DNA from: Methanobacteriota archaeon
GTDB taxonomy: Archaea; Thermoplasmatota; Poseidoniia; Poseidoniales; Thalassarchaeaceae
Reading direction: 5' to 3'
Assembly (NCBI GenBank): GCA_002728565.1
Contig: PBUX01000024.1
Coordinates: 1 to 5,129 of the forward strand
DNA: 5,129 nucleotides
Shown here: positions 1 through 5,129 of the stretch, piece by piece
How the letters are laid out: each line of letters begins with the position of its first letter
Numbering within the stretch: position 1 is the first letter of the stretch
Notes under the pieces: model-generated
Seen by the model: only the letters and a program-made list of their open reading frames with translations
What the model was told of the DNA's origin: nothing
Database searches by the model: none
Made by a program: the position numbers and the translations under genes

Positions 1-63
1 GCGAAGGATAACATCCAGATATTCTACGACGATGGCTCAATAAGGATAGTGGCCGACTACTAG
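1..63 (+). CDS. 3' end of an unidentified protein-coding gene (partial)
   Basis: Frame 1 is open from the window edge and ends at TAG (61-63), giving 20 residues that finish in IRIVADY. The peptide alternates polar and hydrophobic residues (IQIFYDDGSIRIVADY), as expected for a final beta-hairpin. It is too short to assign a family. It is called coding because it is open to the edge, its composition is protein-like, and it is followed by a short non-coding spacer with a possible promoter and a same-strand gene. The true start lies outside the window. Confidence 0.6.
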   Translation, partial: AKDNIQIFYDDGSIRIVADY

Positions 64-90
64 GCAAGGTTTCGACTACTCCAGGTAACC

Positions 91-110
91 CTAAATTTCT
101 ACATTTATGC
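91..110 (+). promoter_or_regulatory. possible archaeal TATA-like promoter element
   Basis: The spacer after the upstream gene contains an AT-rich stretch, CTAAATTTCTACATTTATG (91-109), in otherwise about 50% GC sequence. An archaeal TATA box usually lies about 25 bp upstream of the transcript start. A box centred near 95 would put the start near 120, and one centred near 105 would put it near 130. Both are downstream of the ATG at 107 and upstream of the ATG at 146. No convincing BRE purine motif is visible, so this is a weak call. Confidence 0.3.
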
Positions 111-2164
111 GATATGATGATGGTCCAAGGTCTTCTCAAACATACATGAACAGAGGTTTTAGTGGGGTCGGACTGGTACCGATTATCAGTTTTCTAATTC
201 TTTCTTCCCTCATTTCTCCAATGGAAAATGGCCAATTGGAGGGTAATGAATCAAGGATGGAGCAGTTTGGAGGGGGCAGTGGCTCAATCGAGGAACGTTG
301 TGGTTCAATTACATTTGAAGACATGTTCGCCTACAATAATGCGATTTTCAATATCGAGATAGAAGATGGTTGGGACAAGGCAGAGGTTTCGGCCGTGGCA
401 TGGATCAACCTGACACTTGCAGATGACATTAGACATGACTTGGATGCTTTTCTTGAAGGCCTAGTACCATCGGGAGGTGATGGGTGGTTATCCAATGATG
501 AGGTGGGAATAGTAATCATGGCAGCAGCAGACTGTCTTGAATACAGCATCACTAGAATCGGCATCAGGGATGGATTCCCGCACCGAGGAGGAACTGGGGT
601 GGATTGGAAGAACACCACATGGGAAGGCAACGGAATGCAAGTAAGTCACTTCAATGGAGTTCCCCCCAGTCACTCCCAAGGAAGGGAATGCGAAGGCTTC
701 GGTCAAGGGGATTGCTACGAAGTACCTGTAATTCCAGACGTAGAAAGGGACTGTGACACAACTATAGATCAATCCGAAGGATTGGACGAATGTAGGATAA
801 TGCTGTGGCTCAACGCATCAATGGAAATCGGCGGAATCTCTGATCCCAATAATTTCACAATAGGCTTCAATGCCTCCAACATGAGCAATGCGGAGTTGCA
901 TTTCACACTACCACCAATGCCGGACCTCAGATTGGACTTGTGGGAAGAGTGCGAAGGTAGGCATGTTGGTCCAGAGGAAGATGACCCGGGAAGCTATGAG
1001 TCTCCCGGCAGGGGTGCTTGCGTTGGAGATGGATCATCTACATACGACTTGAGAGCCGACGAAAATGGAAGTCTGACTTACTCACTATTCCCTAGCAGCA
1101 GCAGAGCCGCCTGGCCGATTGGCGAGGATATATTCGCTGACTTCACCACATACCCACTAGATATCGACAACCCCCCCGTTTGGACTGATTTGGCTCCGGA
1201 GAACGGTTCAATGTTCCCTGTTCCAAAATTGGGTGAAAGCAGATTTGCTACGCCAAAGGAGCTGTCTTCATGGTTCTATGACGAGCTAGGCTCTTCACTA
1301 CTGGATGTTGATTGCGAGGCCGAGGGAAGCGGGGGGATTAGCGAAAGCATTGATGGTTCAATTTGGGTGCAAGTCCAAGGACAGGTCGAGGTGAGCTGCT
1401 TGTCTTTCGATGCTGCAGGTCAGGCGTCTGACTCCAGAACATGGCTAGTTGGCGTACCAATTTCAGTTTCAACCACGGAGGATTCGCTGATGCAGGGGCA
1501 CCCCATCACCATCACTCCAAACCTAGGTTGGAGCGGGGTGACAGTGGAAATGGGCCTTTTCCAAGAGGGGGTCCCGGGCGAAATTGTGACCAATACAGTG
1601 GATCAAGAAATGGTCATAGATGTCCCATTTGCCAACCTGATGCCTGGATCGGTGCTATTGTGGGCCAATGTGTATATGGGCAACGGATACAAGATGGAGG
1701 CAGTATACGACTTGGGAATTTCGAAGGAAAGCCTTCCGCCAGTGATTTCGATTTCTTCGGTTCAATGGGATGGGGCTTTATTGAATATTGATGGGCAGTT
1801 AAGCGACCCAGATGGAGAGTCTGTGACATTGGAGGTAGAAGTCGATGGAATGGTTGCTGATCCAGCGACAGTTACCTATACCGCTACTGGAAACTCATGG
1901 GAAATTCTCCTAGATGCATATGAATACGATTACGGCAACCTCACTATTGAGATCAAAGGCTGCGATGAGTCGCAGAAATGCCAGTCGGTGCTAAGGGAAG
2001 TAGAGTATGTGGAATGGATGGATTCGGTTCCTCCGGAAATTGAGGGTACGCTTCCAAGTGGGTCTAACGATGGTGAGGGATTGCTGCCGGCCACTGGGGC
2101 TTTGTTTTCGATATTAGCAATTTTTCTCGCGCTGAGCCAAATTAGAAGGGAGGGTGAGTCTTGA
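107..2164 (+). CDS. secreted cell-surface protein, Ig-like segments, C-terminal LPATG-type anchor; function unknown
   Basis: A 685-residue protein of no family I can name. A hydrophobic segment at residues 21-37 reads as a Sec signal peptide or N-terminal anchor; there is no lipobox cysteine. The start is uncertain: ATG at 107 gives a 13-residue polar extension, whereas Met14 (ATG at 146) gives a compact MNRG n-region. Neither has a clear Shine-Dalgarno, and the possible promoter position favours 146. The ectodomain has twelve cysteines (65, 143, 195, 203, 216, 229, 282, 305, 403, 431, 619, 625), suggesting disulphides, and ten N-glycosylation sequons. Beta-rich segments at about 356-455 (C403/C431) and 544-638 (begins PPVIS, contains LSDPDGESV, C619/C625) resemble Ig or PKD-like folds. 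A degenerate EF-hand-like loop lies at 121-132. The C-terminus is a Gly/Ser/Asp linker, LPATG (660-664), a 15-residue hydrophobic stretch and two arginines. It probably sits outside the cell, anchored at the C-terminus. It overlaps the Gar1 gene by 4 nt. Confidence 0.85.
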   Translation: MRYDDGPRSSQTYMNRGFSGVGLVPIISFLILSSLISPMENGQLEGNESRMEQFGGGSGSIEERCGSITFEDMFAYNNAIFNIEIEDGWDKAEVSAVAWINLTLADDIRHDLDAFLEGLVPSGGDGWLSNDEVGIVIMAAADCLEYSITRIGIRDGFPHRGGTGVDWKNTTWEGNGMQVSHFNGVPPSHSQGRECEGFGQGDCYEVPVIPDVERDCDTTIDQSEGLDECRIMLWLNASMEIGGISDPNNFTIGFNASNMSNAELHFTLPPMPDLRLDLWEECEGRHVGPEEDDPGSYESPGRGACVGDGSSTYDLRADENGSLTYSLFPSSSRAAWPIGEDIFADFTTYPLDIDNPPVWTDLAPENGSMFPVPKLGESRFATPKELSSWFYDELGSSLLDVDCEAEGSGGISESIDGSIWVQVQGQVEVSCLSFDAAGQASDSRTWLVGVPISVSTTEDSLMQGHPITITPNLGWSGVTVEMGLFQEGVPGEIVTNTVDQEMVIDVPFANLMPGSVLLWANVYMGNGYKMEAVYDLGISKESLPPVISISSVQWDGALLNIDGQLSDPDGESVTLEVEVDGMVADPATVTYTATGNSWEILLDAYEYDYGNLTIEIKGCDESQKCQSVLREVEYVEWMDSVPPEIEGTLPSGSNDGEGLLPATGALFSILAIFLALSQIRREGES
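2148..2158 (+). promoter_or_regulatory. Shine-Dalgarno for the Gar1 gene
   Basis: GGGAGGGTGAG lies just before the TTG at 2161 and closely matches the complement of the archaeal 16S 3' end (GGAGGTGA core, one mismatch). GGAGG at 2149-2153 is 7 nt from the start. It lies inside the last codons of the upstream gene, whose TGA (2162-2164) is embedded in TTGA at the start. This supports the non-ATG start at 2161 and suggests translational coupling. Confidence 0.75.
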
Positions 2165-2634
2165 GTTTCTCTGGGAGAGTGAAAAGAACGTCCCATGAAG
2201 GTGGTCTGATTGCATCTTTTGAAGGGCGCCCCCCTAGGCTTGGAACGAGCATAAGAATTACCGGAGGCAGGGTTCTTGGCAGGGTCGAGACTGTATTGGG
2301 CCCTGTGGAAGAGCCTCTGATTCACATTTTGCCCCTTGTCGAAGGGATTGATACCAGGGCCGCTATTGGCTCTCCAATAGAAATTGCACCTAGAGTCAGG
2401 GGGGGCACTAGGGGAAAAAGGTCAGGTGGGGGTGGATGGAAAAAATTGGGTAGAGGCCAAAGTTTTCGAAGTACCGGATCCAAGGGCCAGAAGTCCAGCA
2501 GAGGCGGGGGCAGATTGAATTCGCATCACCGACGGAAACCTGGAGGCAGGGGGGCTACTTCCAGAAGAACGCACAAGGGAAGGAGGCCTCAGAACAAGGG
2601 CAGGGGCGGAACTCGGGGTAGACGTGGGAAGTAG
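2161..2634 (+). CDS. gar1: H/ACA RNP protein Gar1 with long Arg/Gly-rich C-terminal extension
   Basis: Gar1 is a core protein of H/ACA guide ribonucleoproteins. With Cbf5, Nop10 and L7Ae it directs guide-RNA-dependent uridine-to-pseudouridine conversion; it binds Cbf5 and promotes substrate turnover and release. Residues 1-78 fit the compact archaeal Gar1 beta-barrel: GRV (5-7), a GGLIASFEGRPPRLG segment, then GRVLGRVETVLGPVEEP (36-52), whose GPVxxP is the family hallmark, and a final strand near IGSPIEIAPR (69-78). Residues 80-157 are an unusual tail. From residue 75 to the end there are 28 Arg/Lys and 23 Gly and no Asp or Glu, with RGG or GRG elements at about 80-82, 97-99, 114-118, 129-131 and 147-156. 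It resembles the GAR domains of eukaryotic GAR1; textbook archaeal Gar1 is about 70-110 residues with at most a short basic tail. The TTG start is chosen from the strong Shine-Dalgarno 7 nt upstream. The tail shows no frameshift or break and ends at TAG. Confidence 0.85.
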   Translation: MSFSGRVKRTSHEGGLIASFEGRPPRLGTSIRITGGRVLGRVETVLGPVEEPLIHILPLVEGIDTRAAIGSPIEIAPRVRGGTRGKRSGGGGWKKLGRGQSFRSTGSKGQKSSRGGGRLNSHHRRKPGGRGATSRRTHKGRRPQNKGRGGTRGRRGK

Positions 2635-2675
2635 CCGACCCGAGAATTCATCATGGAAGCCACCCTGCCAGTGAT

Positions 2676-3659
2676 GTGACAAAAAGCTTGGAGCTCCTCT
2701 GGCTTGATTCCATCGATGCACGTGACAGAGGCGACATAGCAGAGGCGCTTGATCTAGCAAAGAAAGTTGTAGAGCAAGACGAGGATCACTGCGAGGCTTG
2801 GATGGCGATTGCCCAGCTTACTCTTCCTCAGAAATCGAGAGGGAGGCAGGTAATGCCTGATTTGGTTCAATCTGCTAAGGCTCTTTCCGCCTTGAAGAAA
2901 GTGGTAGAATTGGACCCCCACCACCCAACTGCATGGGAACTTGGTGGGACACTGATAGTTGATCACCTCGGAATGTTGGAGTTGGGTTTGGAGTGGTGGC
3001 AGCAAAGGCATCTGGTGTCTCCAAATGAAATTGTGCCAGTGATTGAACAGATGTCGATATTCGTTAGGTTGGGGGATTTCAAGAGCTGTGACGAAAGATT
3101 GGAGATGCTTACCGATGGAAGCATGGAGATACCCCCGAATAAGGAGGTTGAGGCGAGGATTTTCCGAGTAAGGAACTTGGTTGAGAAAGCGAGGAAATTT
3201 GAGGAGAAGCGGTCATTTAGGCCGCAGAACGAAAAGGATGAGGGATGGGAGGCGATTAGGAGGATGAGGAAGAGGAAGCCCATATCTGAGACCTTCTTCC
3301 TGCTAACTTTCGTTTTTCCAATTGTTTTCATGCTTGGCACCACCGCAATGATATTCCTGGGCTCCAGTGGGATGGGTACTGCAATGGTTTTTGCTCTGAT
3401 CATCTTATCTTATTTCGTAATCAGCCATCTTTCAATGGGGCTTTTGCAATCATTGAATAGGCATGCATTCGATCTAGATAGGGCCTTGGATGTAGAAGCT
3501 ACAGTTGGGAAGGCTTGCATCCCCGATACGATAAGGGGTTCGAAGCTTTACGATGCTGTGATCTCAAAGAGGCTTCCAGCATTTAGGGAAAGGCTTGCTC
3601 TAATCGCTAGCTCAGAGGAGCGTGTGCCGGCAAAGTGGAGTTTGGCGGTTCCCTTCTGA
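2676..3659 (+). CDS. TPR-like protein with C-proximal two-helix membrane hairpin; function unknown
   Basis: A 327-residue protein. The N-terminal half is helical with tetratricopeptide-like repeats: about residues 8-47 (RGDIAEALDLAKKVVEQD then CEAWMAIAQL) and about 68-105 (ALKKVVELDPHHPTAWELG), with a more degenerate unit at about 106-145 (RLGDFKSCDERLEML). TPRs are protein-binding scaffolds. A charged linker (170-202) ends in the basic run RRMRKRKP. Two hydrophobic helices follow at about 206-229 and 234-255, joined by a short Gly/Ser turn. By the positive-inside rule both termini should be cytoplasmic. The last 70 residues are soluble and unrecognised. The start is GTG at 2676, 41 nt after the Gar1 stop. 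No good Shine-Dalgarno is seen, so an in-frame TTG at 2688 is an alternative. It may be cotranscribed with Gar1. Its TGA (3657-3659) directly abuts the TAA of the opposing gene. A membrane-tethered adaptor is a reasonable guess only. Confidence 0.8.
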   Translation: MTKSLELLWLDSIDARDRGDIAEALDLAKKVVEQDEDHCEAWMAIAQLTLPQKSRGRQVMPDLVQSAKALSALKKVVELDPHHPTAWELGGTLIVDHLGMLELGLEWWQQRHLVSPNEIVPVIEQMSIFVRLGDFKSCDERLEMLTDGSMEIPPNKEVEARIFRVRNLVEKARKFEEKRSFRPQNEKDEGWEAIRRMRKRKPISETFFLLTFVFPIVFMLGTTAMIFLGSSGMGTAMVFALIILSYFVISHLSMGLLQSLNRHAFDLDRALDVEATVGKACIPDTIRGSKLYDAVISKRLPAFRERLALIASSEERVPAKWSLAVPF

Positions 3660-5129
3660 TTATCCGCCTTGTCCCTTCTGTTGGTCATAGTAGCTAGCAT
3701 AGTACTGCTGCGCATACTGACGGGCCATTTGCTCTTCATACCCTTGCCCAACTAGTTGCTGAACATAGGCCTCTACTGGATCCATCTGCTCGACGCCGCC
3801 GAATGACTCGACTGCATCCTCGATTGCTTCCTTGCCGCGCCCCCTCAGTAGCATTGTCATTGCGACCACGCCGATTAGAACGAGTGCACCGGCAGCCCCC
3901 ATTACAACGGGGCTGAGTGAGTCGCCCTCCTCCTTGACCGTCTCAGTTTCCTCGCTTATTGGCAGAGTGAAGATTGGGATGTTGTCCTCAACTACGTAGT
4001 TTCCTTCTGTCATCCTGAAGTGAACTATCCCTGCTCCGCCGAGAACGGTCGTATACAGGTGAGAGACGTTCAGAGATAGGGTGTATTCATCTCCGTCGCA
4101 CAGTCCCTCTTGCTTGTCGTACCTACCCATATCCATCAGAGTGTCTCTCTCGCCTTGGCTGGCATCGAAAATGGATTTGTCGTCTAGAGCCACTTCTACC
4201 TTGACATCGCATTCCGTGTCTTGGTCATTGTCAACTACTGTTCCTGTGATATTGATGATTTCAACGGAGTCAAGGGCATCGAACCTCTCACCATCACTTG
4301 TCTCGAACGAGTCCAGATTTGCCTGTGGTGCCTCATCGCCGAATAGTTCGCCGACGACCTCGAAGTACACTCTGTATGTTGGTCTGGAGTCCTGATTTCT
4401 GAAGTCGAATACCTTCAATTCGATCAATATGTCCACTCCTGCAGGTGTTGAGTTCCTGAATACGTAGCTCCACTCATCCACAGTTCCTGGGTAGGTGTAC
4501 TCCTGGACAGAGTCTCCATCATTGTAAACTGACCATTCGAAGCGCTCTATTCCTGTTCCTTCGTCACTACTATTTGCCGCTGTGAACTTGATTTCCGTGG
4601 TTGCGGTTTCAGATAGCCTGACCCTGTACTTGGGCGCATCCACCATTATCGGGTCATTGTTTTCATCGAATGTTCCAGTCGGTACGGGTGATGACCCAAT
4701 TAATTCCAAGAACTCGGCACTAGTAGAGTCATGGATGATGTCAAAGAAAGCAATGGGGCGTTCTGTGTCTGCCGCTTCGTCATTGGTATAAACGGTGATG
4801 TTTGTAATCCTAGTATGCCCCTCGTCATCATGAAGGAACAGCCAGATTGTCCACTCGGCATTGATCTTGCAACCCAGTGGCTCATTGGCATCCTGGACGC
4901 AGAAGCTGGTTGAGACTGGCACTGAGGGGTCACTCTGATGGACATGCCAGTTGTCTTCTCCAAGAGTCTGCCCGTCCCAACCCGTGATCTGGTCGTCATT
5001 GTTGGACTCAATGACCCAGTCTGCGTGAATTCCGGGTACATTTGTTACGAATGAGAAGTCGAGTGACGCATTGCTCTTCAGAGGCATTCTCTTGTATGTC
5101 TGATTCTGGCTTGACCATTCTGGCACTTC
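3660..5129 (-). CDS. large type-I membrane surface protein, Ig-like repeats and Gln/Tyr-rich cytoplasmic tail (5' partial)
   Basis: The minus strand is open from the window edge to TAA (3662-3660). The first possible start, GTG at 5126, is unlikely to be genuine: the frame continues upstream, there is no signal peptide, and the sequence begins mid-domain. Residue numbers count from that GTG. The visible ectodomain comprises three beta-rich, probably Ig/PKD-like units at about 1-115 (C76/C86), 120-258 (ends YRVYFEVVGE) and 265-390 (C306/C343, preceded by GDEAPQAN and containing DNDQDTECDVKVEV). Seven N-glycosylation sequons are present (N8, N19, N109, N185, N225, N292, N353). An acidic stalk (391-403) leads to one transmembrane helix at about 406-427, then stop-transfer RGRGK. 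The 61-residue cytoplasmic tail holds a helical DPVEAYVQQLVGQGYEE-type motif (449-480) and ends QQKGQGG. Orientation is therefore outside-in. It could be an adhesin, an envelope structural protein or a sensor; no catalytic domain is visible. Confidence 0.85.
   Translation of the reverse strand, partial: EVPEWSSQNQTYKRMPLKSNASLDFSFVTNVPGIHADWVIESNNDDQITGWDGQTLGEDNWHVHQSDPSVPVSTSFCVQDANEPLGCKINAEWTIWLFLHDDEGHTRITNITVYTNDEAADTERPIAFFDIIHDSTSAEFLELIGSSPVPTGTFDENNDPIMVDAPKYRVRLSETATTEIKFTAANSSDEGTGIERFEWSVYNDGDSVQEYTYPGTVDEWSYVFRNSTPAGVDILIELKVFDFRNQDSRPTYRVYFEVVGELFGDEAPQANLDSFETSDGERFDALDSVEIINITGTVVDNDQDTECDVKVEVALDDKSIFDASQGERDTLMDMGRYDKQEGLCDGDEYTLSLNVSHLYTTVLGGAGIVHFRMTEGNYVVEDNIPIFTLPISEETETVKEEGDSLSPVVMGAAGALVLIGVVAMTMLLRGRGKEAIEDAVESFGGVEQMDPVEAYVQQLVGQGYEEQMARQYAQQYYASYYDQQKGQGG
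3687..3782 (-). other. C-terminal cytoplasmic helical module of the surface protein
   Basis: Residues 449-480 (DPVEAYVQQLVGQGYEEQMA onwards, through QYAQQYYASYY) lie 21 residues past the end of the transmembrane helix and its RGRGK stop-transfer signal. The segment reads as two short amphipathic helices around a Gly-Gln-Gly-Tyr turn, broadly resembling UBA or SHOCT-like three-helix or hairpin modules. From memory, comparable tails recur on unrelated membrane proteins of marine Group II archaea; I cannot verify this here. Confidence 0.45.

Noticed and set aside
302..310. Recurrent GGTTCAAT words (near 301, 1205, 1354, 1760, 2866), which resemble the T-loop of tRNA
   Set aside because: No flanking acceptor, D or anticodon stems are present, and spacing is irregular; each copy encodes ordinary codons inside a gene.
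1441..1791. Plus-strand alternative frame of 116 codons inside the surface-protein gene
   Set aside because: It lies wholly inside a long gene with good protein features, and its product is low-complexity with no recognisable motif.
1930..2325. Minus-strand open frame of 131 codons across the surface-protein/Gar1 junction
   Set aside because: It is antisense to two well-supported genes, crosses their boundary, and has no domain-like composition; a shadow frame.
2635..2675. Spacer between Gar1 and the TPR gene as a terminator or promoter
   Set aside because: No T-run, stem-loop or TATA-like stretch is visible in the 41 nt, so readthrough from Gar1 is the simpler reading.
2422..2760. Minus-strand open frame of 112 codons opposite the Gar1 tail
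   Set aside because: Its Ser/Pro/Ala-rich content is what G-rich Arg/Gly codons give when read antisense; the plus-strand Gar1 reading has the ribosome site and family motif.
2963..3403. Minus-strand open frame of 146 codons inside the TPR-membrane gene
   Set aside because: Its hydrophobic part mirrors the transmembrane codons on the other strand, and it lacks a plausible start context.

Overview
The window looks like chromosomal DNA from an archaeon, most probably a marine planktonic euryarchaeote of the Marine Group II/III (Poseidoniales-like) type. Three things point there. There is a Gar1-type H/ACA RNP protein, a family found in archaea and eukaryotes but not bacteria. Two large cysteine-poor, sequon-rich secreted or membrane-anchored proteins have Ig-like beta segments. 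One of these ends in a Gln/Tyr-rich cytoplasmic tail of a kind I associate, from memory, with these lineages. The taxonomic call is inference, because no rRNA or other marker is present.

Layout: (1) bases 1-63 are the last 20 codons of a plus-strand gene that begins outside the window. (2) A short AT-rich spacer, 64-106, may carry a promoter. (3) Bases 107-2164 (+) encode a large secreted protein with an N-terminal signal segment, twelve cysteines, at least two Ig-like segments, and a C-terminal LPATG-hydrophobic-basic tail. (4) Bases 2161-2634 (+), overlapping by 4 nt and preceded by a strong Shine-Dalgarno, encode a Gar1 homologue with a long, wholly non-acidic Arg/Gly-rich extension. (5) After 41 nt, bases 2676-3659 (+) encode a TPR-like protein with a two-helix membrane hairpin. 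(6) On the minus strand, 5129 down to 3660, lies the C-terminal part of a large type-I membrane surface protein. Its stop codon directly abuts the stop codon of gene 5 with no spacer.

The three plus-strand genes are close enough to form one transcript, with the surface protein and Gar1 translationally coupled. Nothing indicates a shared pathway; Gar1 acts in RNA pseudouridylation and the flanking products are envelope or membrane proteins. No tRNA, rRNA, CRISPR, insertion sequence or long repeat was seen. The window is essentially fully coding. The most interesting points are the eukaryote-like RG-rich tail on an archaeal Gar1, the sortase-like LPATG terminus, and the cytoplasmic tail of the minus-strand protein. 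I did not find convincing evidence for a new multi-gene system.
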